Origin: Ewingella americana
GTDB taxonomy: Bacteria; Pseudomonadota; Gammaproteobacteria; Enterobacterales; Enterobacteriaceae
Length of the DNA: 64,000 nucleotides
Direction of reading: 5' to 3'
NCBI RefSeq assembly: GCF_006438725.1
Contig: NZ_RCZD01000011.1
Coordinates: 62,001 to 126,000, forward strand
The translations under genes and the position numbers were made by a program. The notes under the pieces are model-generated. The model did no database searches and had not been told where the DNA came from. It saw only the letters and a program-made list of their open reading frames with translations. Below are positions 1 to 10,000 of this stretch, one piece after another. Numbering within the stretch: the first letter of the stretch is position 1; every line of letters begins with the position of its first letter.

Positions 1-1
1 G

Positions 2-2647
2 CGGATGCAGATTTTGGCGCTCGACGCACCGGACCAGGAAGGCCATACGCACCGCATCAGTCTGGCGTTCGATACCAAAGTCTATGGCGAAGGTCAGAAC
101 AACGAACTGCTGGCTCCTAATGAAAATGACATCAAAACCGGCGTCAGTTTTGCGCTGGCTTTTTATAACGATGAGCTGAGCGATTTCCTCGATCTGACCT
201 GGGTGGACGGCTGGCTGCGCGAAGTGTTTAACCAACAGGCCAGCCTGCGTGAAAAACGCAATCCACGGGACATCAAAACCGCCCTGCGCGAGTTTGAGTA
301 TCAGGCGCATTACCTCAACCTGCTGGACATGCTGGGCACGCAATTAGCCGTGCCGGAAATCAAAATCAGCGCCAGCACGTTACAGGAACCCGCCATCAAG
401 GTGGATTTAATCCTCGACGTCGGTAACTCCCATACCTGCGGTATTCTGGTGGAAGAGAGCCCGGATGAGAGCAACGGCCTAAAGCAGACCTACGAGCTGC
501 AAATCCGTGACCTGAGCGAGCCGCATAAACTGTACAACGAGCTGTTTGAAAGCCGCATCGAGTTTGCTGAAGCCGCCTTTGGTAAGCAGAATTTTTCGGT
601 GGAGAGCGGCCGCGACGATGCCTTTATCTGGCCGTCGATCACCCGCGTTGGGCGAGAAGCCAGCCGTATGGCGCTGGTGCGTCAGGGCACAGAAGGCTCG
701 ACCGGCCTTTCCAGCCCGCGCCGTTATTTGTGGGATGAAGAGAGCTACGCGCCGGGCTGGCGCTTCAGCCAATGTCAGGGCAGTTCAACGCAGGAACCCC
801 CCGCTACCGCCCTGCCGCAAACCTTCCTGTTCAACGATGAAGGCCAGCCACTGTTTACGCTGCCTGCCGATGAGCGTCTGCCGGTATTTTCGCCACACTA
901 CAGCCGCAGTTCGGTCATGACGTTTATGCTGTCTGAGCTGCTGGCGCAGGCGCTGATGCAAATCAACAGCGCGGCACAACGGATGAAGATGATCCACTCC
1001 ACCGCCCCGCGCCAACTGCGTAATATTATTCTCACCCTGCCTTCGGCGATGCCAAAACCAGAACGCGAGATTTTCCGCCGCAGAATGATTGAGGCCATTG
1101 GTGTGGTGTGGAAAGCCATGGGCTGGCACCCGGCGGATGAAGCCTTCAGCACGCCAGAACAGCAGGCCAACAGCCTGGTGCCGGTACCTGAAGTACAAAT
1201 GGAGTGGGACGAAGCGACCTGCGGCCAGATGGTCTACTTGTATAACGAATCGCAGGTGAATTTTGCCGGCCGTACCGAGGCTTTCTTCGCCAGCATGGCA
1301 AGGCCGGACAAAGAGTTGGCCGACGGTGAAAGCGCCGGTAAAACGTTGCGCATCGCCTCGATTGATATCGGCGGCGGCACGACAGATTTAGCCATCACCC
1401 AGTACTGGTTGGATGACGGCGTGGGTCATAACGTTAAGATTTTGCCACGTTTGCTGTTCCGCGAAGGGTTTAAAGTCGCGGGTGATGACATTCTGCTCGA
1501 CGTGATCCAACTGTACGTCCTGCCTGCGTTACAGGGTGCGTTGAAAAAAGCCGGGATCGCCAACCCGGAACCCCTGATGGACAAGCTGTTCGGCCACGAA
1601 GGCCGCATGGATGGTTTGTCGATTCTGCGCCAGCAAGTCACACTGCAAATCTTTATGCCGGTCGGACGGGCAATCCTTGAAACTTACGAAACGTTTGACC
1701 CGCTGGATGCAGGAGCTGAAATTGAAACCCGCTTCAGCGCGCTGATCGGCCAGTCACCGACGCAAAAAGTGCTGGATCACATCAACAGTGAAGTCCAGCG
1801 CGAGTTGCGCAGCGACGCCGCACCGTTTGACATTCTACAGGTGCCGTTGATCCTCAACCTGAGCAAGCTGCACGCCGAGTTTTTATCGCCACGCATGAAC
1901 ATCACCCAGCAATTGCGTTCGCTGTGCGAAGTGGTGGCGCTTTACTCCTGTGACGTGCTACTGCTGACCGGCCGCCCGTCTCGCTTCCCCGGTATTCAGG
2001 CGCTATTTCGTCTGTTGCAACCGCTGCCCGCGAATCGCATTTTGTCACTGGATGGCTACCACACCAGCGACTGGTATCCGTTTAATAAACTTGGCCGCAT
2101 TGAGAACCCGAAATCCACCGCCGCCGTGGGTGCCATGCTGTGCCTGCTGTCCCTTGACCTGCGTCTGAACAGTTTCTACTTTAAGGCGGGTGATTTTCAG
2201 CCTTACTCGACCATCCGCTACCTCGGCATGCTCGATAGCAATAACGCCCTGACTGCCGAGAATGTCTATTACAGCGACATTGACCTCGATCAGCCTGATT
2301 TCCAGCTGAGCCAGCAGGTCAGTTTCCAGATGCGTGGCCCGTTATGTTTAGGCTTCCGCCAGCTGGATAACGATCGCTGGCCCGCATCACCGCTGTATAC
2401 CCTGTCAATCAGCGACCACAAACTGGCGCGCCGAATTGCCGGAGACAACGTGCTGACGCTGAAACTGAAAGTCAGCAAAGAGGGGAATTCCGACAGCCCG
2501 GAAAAAGTGGAAATTGCCGACGCCGAGTTGCAGGACGGTACCCCGATCCCGCCGGCACATTTGCGGTTAAAGCTCAACACCTTAGCGGCCAGCGGTTCAG
2601 GTGCCACCCATTACTGGATCGACAGTGGGAGCGTATTTAAAAAATGA
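2..2647 (+). CDS. srfB: SrfB virulence-factor family protein, 5' end outside the window
   Basis: The frame is open from base 2, and an Arg codon precedes the first visible Met at base 5. Known SrfB proteins carry about 110 more residues at the N-terminus, so this is the C-terminal part, about 880 residues, of a gene starting upstream. Two actin/Hsp70-like nucleotide-binding motifs are visible, numbering from the Met at base 5: LDVGNSHTCG near residue 135 and DIGGGTTDLA near residue 453. An ATPase-type fold is therefore likely. No signal peptide can be judged. The last four bases (ATGA) overlap the srfC start, so the two are translationally coupled. The srfABC genes are known from Salmonella and Xenorhabdus as a putative effector or toxin operon, but their biochemical role is not settled. 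Confidence 0.85.
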   Translation, partial: RMQILALDAPDQEGHTHRISLAFDTKVYGEGQNNELLAPNENDIKTGVSFALAFYNDELSDFLDLTWVDGWLREVFNQQASLREKRNPRDIKTALREFEYQAHYLNLLDMLGTQLAVPEIKISASTLQEPAIKVDLILDVGNSHTCGILVEESPDESNGLKQTYELQIRDLSEPHKLYNELFESRIEFAEAAFGKQNFSVESGRDDAFIWPSITRVGREASRMALVRQGTEGSTGLSSPRRYLWDEESYAPGWRFSQCQGSSTQEPPATALPQTFLFNDEGQPLFTLPADERLPVFSPHYSRSSVMTFMLSELLAQALMQINSAAQRMKMIHSTAPRQLRNIILTLPSAMPKPEREIFRRRMIEAIGVVWKAMGWHPADEAFSTPEQQANSLVPVPEVQMEWDEATCGQMVYLYNESQVNFAGRTEAFFASMARPDKELADGESAGKTLRIASIDIGGGTTDLAITQYWLDDGVGHNVKILPRLLFREGFKVAGDDILLDVIQLYVLPALQGALKKAGIANPEPLMDKLFGHEGRMDGLSILRQQVTLQIFMPVGRAILETYETFDPLDAGAEIETRFSALIGQSPTQKVLDHINSEVQRELRSDAAPFDILQVPLILNLSKLHAEFLSPRMNITQQLRSLCEVVALYSCDVLLLTGRPSRFPGIQALFRLLQPLPANRILSLDGYHTSDWYPFNKLGRIENPKSTAAVGAMLCLLSLDLRLNSFYFKAGDFQPYSTIRYLGMLDSNNALTAENVYYSDIDLDQPDFQLSQQVSFQMRGPLCLGFRQLDNDRWPASPLYTLSISDHKLARRIAGDNVLTLKLKVSKEGNSDSPEKVEIADAELQDGTPIPPAHLRLKLNTLAASGSGATHYWIDSGSVFKK

Positions 2648-5025
2648 ATTCGAAAAAACCTGAACATCTAGCCGGTCAGTTCCACGCGATTGTTCACGGC
2701 GTTGATCAGGCCATGGCCTGGATGGAAGAAAACCGCGTGACGTCACCGCGTTTACATATGGAAGCGGACCGGCTGAAGTTGAAACTTCGCCGTCAGCGCT
2801 ATAAATCCCATCATCTTGGAATTACAGCATCCCAGAATCCTGCTATCGGTTTGTATGGTCAGGCGCAGTCGGGCAAAGCCCATCTGCTGAACGCAATGGT
2901 GGCGGCAGAAAATGGGCGTCTGGAGACACTGCTCGGTAATCATGTGCTTGATTATCTGAGCCATATCAACCCTGGCGATCAAGCCTGCGGTGTGATCACC
3001 CGCTTCAGCCGCCAGTCGGATGTCCTGGACCCGTTGTGGCCCGTGCAGTTGGCGTTGCTCAGCGAAGCCGATTTGATAAAAATCGCCGCGCTGAATGCAG
3101 AGAATACGCCGGTACAGTGGGACCCGCCGCAGATCCTCGCCCATCTTCAGAGCCTGGCTATGCATCGCCAGCCGGAACCGGTTGACGGGCTGACGGGTGA
3201 CGACGTGGTGGCACTCTGGGACGCCATGACGCGGGCTGATGCAAAAAAAGACAAACCGTTCGCCCTGCATTTCTGGCCTGCGGCAGTCGATCTTGCACCT
3301 TATTTGAGTGTTGATGATCGGGCGCGTTTATTCTCGGTGCTATGGAATGAGGCTGTGCATCCGACCGCCTTCTATCGCCATTTTGCGCATACGTTGCAAC
3401 AACTTAGCAGCGCTGCACAGGTTCTCGCGCCGCTCGGCGTGCTGGTTGACGATCACCTGCTGCCCGCTGACGGCATCATGAGTCCGTTGACCTTAAGTGG
3501 TGAATTTGAAGCTGAAAGCCATGGGAAAACGGTGACAGTACGTCCGCTGCAACACGGCGTGGCAAATACGCCGGTTGAGATCACGCTGGTGGATCTGACG
3601 TTGCTCAGCGTAGAACTGCTGGTGCCGCTGATGTCCGCACCACAGGAGGCGCTGTTTGAACAGGTCGACCTGCTGACCTTCCCGGCCGATGTCGATACGC
3701 TTGCCCCCGGCCGGCCGCACAGCCTGCTGTCACCCGGCTTGTTACATGCCAAAAATGCCAGTCTGCTCGAGCGTTATACCGACAGCCAGCAGGTGAATTT
3801 GCTGATGGTCTGCACAGCAGCGGGTAGCCGCGACGCAGTAAAACGCATCGGCAAGGCACTGGATTACTGGGTAAAACAGACTCAGGGTGAAAACGCACAG
3901 GTGCGCAGCCGTCGTAAACCGGGGCTTATCTGGGCGCTGACGCCGTTTGATCAGCGCATCACCCATAGCGAACATTTTGATGAAGCCGTGCAGCGCTATG
4001 TCGGTACGCCGGGCGATGCCTGGGGCACCATGCTGGCAATGGACAAACGCGGCATCGAGCGGATGGCTGCGTGGTTATCAACCGAAGTGACGCCGCAAAG
4101 CAAACAAAAGCGGGTCATGGAACAGTTAGAAGAAGTCCGCCGCGAACTGGCAGATAACCTGCTGGGAAGTTGGCATCAGCCAGCCGGTGCAGAAGAGCTG
4201 CAACAAAAACAGCGCATCGCGGAAAGTCTGTTGAAAGCACTGCAAACCCGCGCGGGTGTTCACGGTGAGCTGCTCGAACGCCTGCTGCCCGCCCGCGAAG
4301 AGTTGCGCCGCCTCTATCTGCAACAATTCAATACTCCGCAAGTGGCCGTGCAGAAAACCGGCCTAAACGCGCCGCAGGTGACAGAAACCTTCGGTATCGG
4401 CATCAGTATTGATTTATTCAGCGAAGAGCCGGTGCAAGCAGTGGTGACCGAAGAGCCCAACGCGCCTGCCGTCGCCGAAACTGATTTTGCCCGCAAGGCT
4501 CAGCATCACTGGATTAACCACCTGCGCAGTTTACCGGACAACGCCCCGCTGGTCGATCTGCTGGGTATCGGCAAACCGGGCGTCGAGATGCTGGTTGAAG
4601 AGGTGATCACCGCCGGGATTCGCATGGACGTGGTGGGAAAACTGGTCAATATTCTGGAAGAGACGCCGCTTAGCGGTTCCAGCGCCGAAAGCCAGGCCGA
4701 CCGTCAGGTATCGCGCGCGTTAACCGTGATGGGCGATTTCGTCGCCTGGCTGGGTTTTCTCAACATTGAAGAGTCACAGCGCCCTGACAGCCGCATTAAT
4801 CGCGGGCATAAAATCTTCGCCAAACCGCCAAAAACCTGGAGCACCTCTCAACGCCTGACCAAACTGACGCTGGCACCGGTCAACAATACCGCGTTTTATA
4901 TCTATGACTGGCTGGTGGCCCTGAATGAGATCATCATCCAAAACACCGGTTATTCCGCGGGACGCGAGATCAGTGCGCAGCAGAAGGAGAAGTTAAGAGA
5001 GATTTTGCAGGGGATAAAAGGCTAA
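2644..5025 (+). CDS. srfC: SrfC family putative virulence effector
   Basis: A 793-residue protein whose ATG overlaps the srfB stop codon (ATGA), placing it in the same operon. A P-loop-like segment, GLYGQAQSGKAHLL, lies around residues 69-82. It has the glycines and lysine of Walker A, but Ala follows the Lys where Ser or Thr is usual. The central part is rich in heptad-like Glu/Leu/Arg stretches (about residues 490-570), suggesting a coiled coil. The layout resembles a large P-loop NTPase with a helical second half. The family is linked to srfB in enterobacteria, and the molecular activity is not established. A hairpin follows the stop, and the next gene is convergent. Confidence 0.82.
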   Translation: MNSKKPEHLAGQFHAIVHGVDQAMAWMEENRVTSPRLHMEADRLKLKLRRQRYKSHHLGITASQNPAIGLYGQAQSGKAHLLNAMVAAENGRLETLLGNHVLDYLSHINPGDQACGVITRFSRQSDVLDPLWPVQLALLSEADLIKIAALNAENTPVQWDPPQILAHLQSLAMHRQPEPVDGLTGDDVVALWDAMTRADAKKDKPFALHFWPAAVDLAPYLSVDDRARLFSVLWNEAVHPTAFYRHFAHTLQQLSSAAQVLAPLGVLVDDHLLPADGIMSPLTLSGEFEAESHGKTVTVRPLQHGVANTPVEITLVDLTLLSVELLVPLMSAPQEALFEQVDLLTFPADVDTLAPGRPHSLLSPGLLHAKNASLLERYTDSQQVNLLMVCTAAGSRDAVKRIGKALDYWVKQTQGENAQVRSRRKPGLIWALTPFDQRITHSEHFDEAVQRYVGTPGDAWGTMLAMDKRGIERMAAWLSTEVTPQSKQKRVMEQLEEVRRELADNLLGSWHQPAGAEELQQKQRIAESLLKALQTRAGVHGELLERLLPAREELRRLYLQQFNTPQVAVQKTGLNAPQVTETFGIGISIDLFSEEPVQAVVTEEPNAPAVAETDFARKAQHHWINHLRSLPDNAPLVDLLGIGKPGVEMLVEEVITAGIRMDVVGKLVNILEETPLSGSSAESQADRQVSRALTVMGDFVAWLGFLNIEESQRPDSRINRGHKIFAKPPKTWSTSQRLTKLTLAPVNNTAFYIYDWLVALNEIIIQNTGYSAGREISAQQKEKLREILQGIKG

Positions 5026-5030
5026 AGACA

Positions 5031-5054
5031 CGCCCGGTCGGAGATGGCCGGGCG
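5031..5054. terminator. Hairpin between convergent srfC and rarA
   Basis: Seven-base inverted repeat CGCCCGG/CCGGGCG with a 10-base loop, just after the srfC stop and before the end of the convergent regulator gene. There is no good T-run on either side, so factor-independent termination is only possible. Confidence 0.4.
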
Positions 5055-5089
5055 TTGCTACACGAGGGTCTGTGATATCAGTTACAGCA

Positions 5090-5449
5090 TCAGCTACACA
5101 TACAACCCGCACGTTCCGGCTGGCTGTGCAGGGTTTTGCGCCAGTCACCCGGAGTCTGTCCAAACTGACGTTTGAAGCTGCGGTTAAAGGACTGCTGGGA
5201 ATCGAACCCTAAGGAGATCGCCACATTGACGATAGGTTCGCCACTGTTGGCCAGTCTTTCTGCCGAAATATTTAATTTTTTTGCACGGATATATTCACCC
5301 AGCGCAGAGCCGGTGTGCTCTTTAAACATCCGTTGCAGATACCATTTCGAGTACCCGGCGCGCTCGGCGACGGTGTTGATATCCAGCCGCTCTTCGAGGT
5401 TTTTGTCGATCCAGTCAGTTAAATCGTGAATAAAATCAGCCGTTTTCAT
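5090..5449 (-). CDS. rarA: AraC/XylS-family regulator of the RarA/RamA/SoxS group
   Basis: A 119-residue protein made almost entirely of one AraC DNA-binding domain with two helix-turn-helix motifs: ERAGYSKWYLQRMF near residue 30 and SLGFDSQQSFNRSFKRQFG near residue 79. There is no ligand domain, as in SoxS, MarA, RamA and RarA. An ATG further upstream would add 37 residues, but the start at 5449 has a strong GGGAG ribosome site and begins like the family. It is divergent from oqxAB. In Klebsiella the same position is held by rarA, an activator of oqxAB, so that name is inferred from context as well as sequence. The C-terminus has CMCS, which is unusual but unexplained. Confidence 0.85.
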   Translation of the reverse strand: MKTADFIHDLTDWIDKNLEERLDINTVAERAGYSKWYLQRMFKEHTGSALGEYIRAKKLNISAERLANSGEPIVNVAISLGFDSQQSFNRSFKRQFGQTPGDWRKTLHSQPERAGCMCS

Positions 5450-5615
5450 GTTCTCTCTCCCGCCTTGCAGCAACGTGAATGATGTGGGTCTAAGTCTTGT
5501 TCTGTTTTTAGCCTGAAGGGATTTGCCGATAAATGCAAGTTTTATTGTTGCATTAAACACGTCTCAGTGTAGAGTCATTTTCCTCACCTCGCCACCCCCC
5601 TGAAAAAGAGCACAT

Positions 5616-5642
5616 AAAGTGCAACAGTAATTCTTGCACTTT
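5616..5642. promoter_or_regulatory. Perfect 9-bp inverted repeat, candidate OqxR or RarA operator
   Basis: AAAGTGCAA and TTGCACTTT are exact reverse complements separated by nine bases. The right arm overlaps the TTGCAC candidate -35 box of oqxAB. Rrf2-family repressors such as OqxR bind palindromes, so this is the best operator candidate. A MarA/RamA-type box over the same GCAC is an alternative reading. Confidence 0.5.
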
Positions 5643-5662
5643 GATAAGCACCTCCCTACAAT
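5634..5662 (+). promoter_or_regulatory. Candidate sigma70 promoter of oqxAB
   Basis: TTGCAC at 5634-5639 and TACAAT at 5657-5662 are separated by exactly 17 bases. The -10 box is good and the -35 box is weak (TTG only), which fits a promoter that needs an activator such as RarA. The transcription start would be near 5669. Confidence 0.45.
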
Positions 5663-5843
5663 CCCTCCGAATTAATGTATCTTTCATTGATACTTTAAAT
5701 TTAGCACGGCTCTCTATTCTTGCTGCAAACTTGCGTCAGTGAACGACGCAAATCGGACAAAAGCGATTCAGGCAAAGGACGTTACCCGGATGACAGGACC
5801 GGGTGTATTGCTTCGGATAGCTTACTCACTGGAAATAAAAATA

Positions 5844-7055
5844 ATGCTAAACCTGCAAAATTCCCTGGTTCAACGGAACCGTCGCGGTTCCCTTATTGCG
5901 CTGCAACTTTCAGCCGTGTCGCTGTTGGCGGTACTGCTCAGCGGTTGTGACCGCAGCGTGGCACAGAATGCGCCACCTCCGGCACCGGCGGTCAGCGTCG
6001 CGGACGTGGTCGTTAAACCCATCAGCCAGTGGGACGATTTTAATGGCCGGATCGAAGCGGTACAGAGCGTGCAGCTGCGCCCGCGGGTTTCCGGTTATAT
6101 CGATAGAGTCAATTACACCGAAGGTCAGGAAGTGAAAAAGGGTCAGGTGCTGTTCACCATCGATGACCGTACATACCGCGCCGCCCGCGAGCAGGCACAA
6201 GCCGAACTGGTCCGCGCCCGCAATCAGGCCAGTCTGACCCGCAGCGAATCAGGACGTACTGAGAAGCTCATTGGGACTCAGGCGATATCAACCGAAATCT
6301 GGGAACAACGCAAATCTGCGGCGTCACAGGCACAGTCCGATGTGCTGGCGGCGCAGGCTCAACTGGACATGGCTCAGTTGAATCTGGACTTCACTCAGGT
6401 CACCGCGCCGATTGATGGCCGCGCCAGCCGCGCGATGATCACTGCCGGAAATCTGGTGACCGCCGGGGACAGCGCCAGTGTGCTGACCACCCTGGTATCG
6501 CTCGATAAGGTCTATGTCTATTTTGATGTGGATGAAGAAACCTTCCTGCGCTACCAGACGCTGGCACGCAACGGCCAGCATATTGCCGACCCTGGCACTA
6601 AATTGCCGGTGAAAGTCGCACTGGCCGGTGAAGAAGGGTATCCGCATAGCGGTTATGTCGATTTTACCGATAACCAGCTTAACGCCGGGACCGGCACCAT
6701 CCGTATGCGTGCGGTGCTCGACAACGGTGATCGCCGCTTCACGCCGGGGCTGTTTGCCCGCGTCCAGATGCCGGGCAGCCCGCAGTTCAACGCCACGCTG
6801 ATTAATGACCGCGCCATACTCACCGATCAGGACCGTAAATACGTCTACGTGGTGGATACACAGGGCAAGGCACAGCGTCGTGATGTCGAAGTTGGCCGCC
6901 AGTACGCCGGGTTGCGCATTGTGCAAAAAGGTTTAGCCAGTGGCGACAAAGTGATCGTCGATGGCGTGCAGAAAGTGTTTATGCCGGGAATGTCGGTTGA
7001 CGCCAAACCTGTCGCGATGATCGCCGCCAACGCTGCTCCAGCGGTTTCCCACTAA
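5844..7055 (+). CDS. oqxA: RND efflux periplasmic adaptor OqxA
   Basis: Membrane-fusion lipoprotein of a tripartite multidrug pump, linking the inner-membrane pump OqxB to an outer-membrane channel. It has 403 residues from the ATG at 5844, chosen because it puts a signal sequence with lipobox LLSGC (Cys about residue 34) at the N-terminus. An in-frame start at 5739 would bury this signal. Family features follow: a biotinyl-lipoyl hairpin start (VSGYIDRVNYTEGQEVKKGQVLFTI is the typical region, about residues 82-106), an Ala/Gln-rich coiled-coil hairpin, and the second lipoyl half. It sits 21 bases upstream of oqxB in one operon. No outer-membrane factor gene is nearby, so a chromosomal TolC is presumably used. 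Confidence 0.93.
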   Translation: MLNLQNSLVQRNRRGSLIALQLSAVSLLAVLLSGCDRSVAQNAPPPAPAVSVADVVVKPISQWDDFNGRIEAVQSVQLRPRVSGYIDRVNYTEGQEVKKGQVLFTIDDRTYRAAREQAQAELVRARNQASLTRSESGRTEKLIGTQAISTEIWEQRKSAASQAQSDVLAAQAQLDMAQLNLDFTQVTAPIDGRASRAMITAGNLVTAGDSASVLTTLVSLDKVYVYFDVDEETFLRYQTLARNGQHIADPGTKLPVKVALAGEEGYPHSGYVDFTDNQLNAGTGTIRMRAVLDNGDRRFTPGLFARVQMPGSPQFNATLINDRAILTDQDRKYVYVVDTQGKAQRRDVEVGRQYAGLRIVQKGLASGDKVIVDGVQKVFMPGMSVDAKPVAMIAANAAPAVSH

Positions 7056-7076
7056 GCTTCCACAGGATCCTGACAC

Positions 7077-10000
7077 ATGGACTTTTCCCGCTTTTTCATC
7101 GACAGGCCAATTTTTGCGGCGGTGCTGTCGATACTGATTTTCGTTGGTGGCGTGATCTCTATTCCGCTGCTGCCGGTTAGTGAATATCCGAACGTGGTTC
7201 CGCCGAGCGTGCAGGTGCGCGCCGTTTATCCGGGTGCCAACCCGAAAGTGATCGCTGAAACCGTGGCAACGCCGCTGGAAGAGTCGATCAACGGCGTCGA
7301 AAACATGATGTACATGAAATCCGTCGCCGGTTCCGACGGCGTGCTGGTCACCACCGTGACCTTCCGCCCAGGTACTGACCCGGATCAGGCGCAGGTTCAG
7401 GTGCAAAACCGCGTGTCACAGGCGCAGGCAAGACTGCCGGAGGATGTGATCAGGCAAGGGATCACCACCCAGAAGCAGTCCCCTACCCTGACGCTGGTGG
7501 TGCATCTGGTTTCCCCTTCCGGCAAGTACGACTCCCTCTATCTGAGTAACTACGCCACGCTGAAAGTCAAAGATGAACTGGCGCGTCTGCCGGGCGTCGG
7601 CCAGGTGCAGATTTTCGGTGCCGGTGAGTACGCCATGCGCGTCTGGCTGGATCCGAATAAAGTCGCTTCCCGCGGCCTGACCGCCTCGGATGTGGTCGCA
7701 GCCATGCGTGAGCAGAACGTGCAGGTCTCTGCCGGTCAGCTCGGCGCGGAACCGATGCCGACCAAAAGTGACTATCTGTTGTCGATCAACGCCCAGGGCC
7801 GCCTGCAAAATGAGGAGGAGTTCGGCAATATCATCCTGAAAACCAGCGATGACGGCACCATTGTGCGGCTGCGTGACGTGGCGCGCATCGAAATGGGTTC
7901 TGGCAGTTACGCCCTGCGTTCACAGCTCAATAATAAAGACGCGGTGGGGATTGGTATCTTCCAGGCGCCCGGTTCCAACGCCATCGATCTGTCTGATGCC
8001 GTCCGCGCCAAGATGGGCGAACTGGCCACCCGCTTCCCGGACGGTATGACCTGGAAAGCGCCTTACGACCCAACGGTGTTTGTGCGCGACTCTATCAGCG
8101 CAGTGGTTCACACCCTGCTGGAAGCGGTACTGCTGGTGGTGCTGGTGGTTATTCTGTTCCTGCAAACCTGGCGTGCCTCGATTATTCCCCTGCTGGCCGT
8201 ACCGATTTCTATCGTCGGGACATTCAGCGTTCTTTATCTGCTCGGTTTCTCGCTCAATACGCTGAGCCTGTTTGGACTGGTGCTGGCGATAGGGATCGTG
8301 GTGGATGATGCCATCGTGGTGGTGGAGAACGTTGAGCGAAATATTGAGGAAGGGCTCAGTCCGCTGGCGGCGGCGCATCAGGCGATGCGGGAAGTGTCAG
8401 GGCCAATTATTGCCATTGCGCTGGTTCTCTGTGCCGTGTTCGTGCCGATGGCGTTTCTCTCTGGCGTGACCGGGCAGTTCTATAAGCAGTTTGCGGTGAC
8501 AATTGCCATTTCTACCGTGATCTCGGCCATCAACTCACTGACGCTCTCCCCTGCCCTGGCGGCGCTGTTGTTAAAACCACACGGCGCAAAGAAAGATATC
8601 CCGACCCGGATTATCGATCGTCTGTTTGGCTGGCTGTTCCGCCCGTTCAACCGCTTCTTCAATAAAAGTTCTGAGCGTTATCAGCATGCGGTTTCACGTG
8701 CACTGAGCCGCCGTGGCGCTGTGTTTATGGTCTACGTGGTGCTGCTGTGCGCTGCTGCCTTTATGTTTAAAGCGGTGCCGGGCGGTTTCATTCCGACGCA
8801 GGATAAACTCTATCTGATCGGTGGCGTGAAAATGCCGGAAGGCGCATCGCTGGAGCGAACGGATGCCATGATCCGCAAAATGAGCGCCATCGGGCTTGGC
8901 GTTGACGGTGTCAGCGATGCCATCGCCTTCCCCGGCCTGAATGCCTTGCAGTTCACCAATACGCCGAATACCGGCACAGTGTTCTTCGCGCTGAAACCTC
9001 TGAATGAACGTACCCGCACTGCGGCGTCGATCAATGCGGAAATCAACGCCAAGATTTCGCAGCTACAGGAAGGGTTTGCGTTCTCAATTATGCCGCCGCC
9101 GATCCTCGGTTTAGGTCAGGGTTCTGGGTATTCGCTCTATATTCAGGACCGCGCAGGGCTCGGTTACGGCGCATTGCAAACGGCAATCAACACCATGTCG
9201 GGCGCAATCATGCAAACACCGGGAATGGGTTTCCCTATTTCCTCTTATCAGGCCAACGTGCCGCAGCTGGATGCGAAAATTGACCGCGATAAAGCCAAAG
9301 CGCAGGGCGTGTCGCTGGACGAACTGTTCAGTACGCTGCAGACCTATCTCGGTTCATCATACATCAATGACTTCAACCGCTATGGCCGCACCTGGAAAGT
9401 GATGGCGCAGGCTGACGGGCCTTACCGGCAGAGTGTCGAGGACATCGCCAACCTGCGTACCCGTAATGACAAAGGTGAAATGGTACCGATCGGCAGTATG
9501 GTCAATATCACCACCACTTACGGTCCAGACCCGGTGATCCGCTACAACGGTTATCCGGCGGCGGACATCATCGGCGATGCCGATCCACGCGTGCTCTCGT
9601 CAACCGAAGCGATGACTGAAGTGGCCGGGCTGGCGCAGAACCTGCTGCCTAACGGCATGAATATTCAGTGGACTGACCTGAGTTATCAGCAATCCACCCA
9701 GGGACATGCGGCGCTGATTGTCTTCCCGGTGGCGATACTGCTGGCCTTTCTGGTGCTGGCCGCACTGTATGAAAGCTGGACACTGCCGCTGGCGGTGATC
9801 CTGATTGTGCCCATGACCATGCTCTCCGCCCTGTTCGGCGTATGGCTGACCAGCGGGGATAACAACGTCTTCGTGCAAGTCGGGTTAGTGGTGCTGATGG
9901 GGCTGGCCTGTAAGAACGCCATCCTGATTGTCGAGTTCGCCCGCGAACTGGAGATGCAGGGTAAAGGCATTGTTGAGGCCGCACTGGAAGCCTGTCGCCT

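Larger units (their letters stand above)
5450..5843. promoter_or_regulatory. rarA-oqxA divergent control region
   Basis: A 394-base region without a gene. It holds the promoter regions of the divergent rarA and oqxA genes, the palindrome at 5616-5642, a candidate oqxAB promoter at 5634-5662, and a second inverted repeat GTATC-N7-GATAC at 5677-5693. The untranslated leader of oqxA would be about 175 bases. An in-frame start at 5739 lies inside it, but has no lipoprotein-signal logic. Confidence 0.6.

Noticed and set aside
5739-5843. Longer oqxA start
   Set aside because: It would place 35 unrelated residues before the lipoprotein signal.
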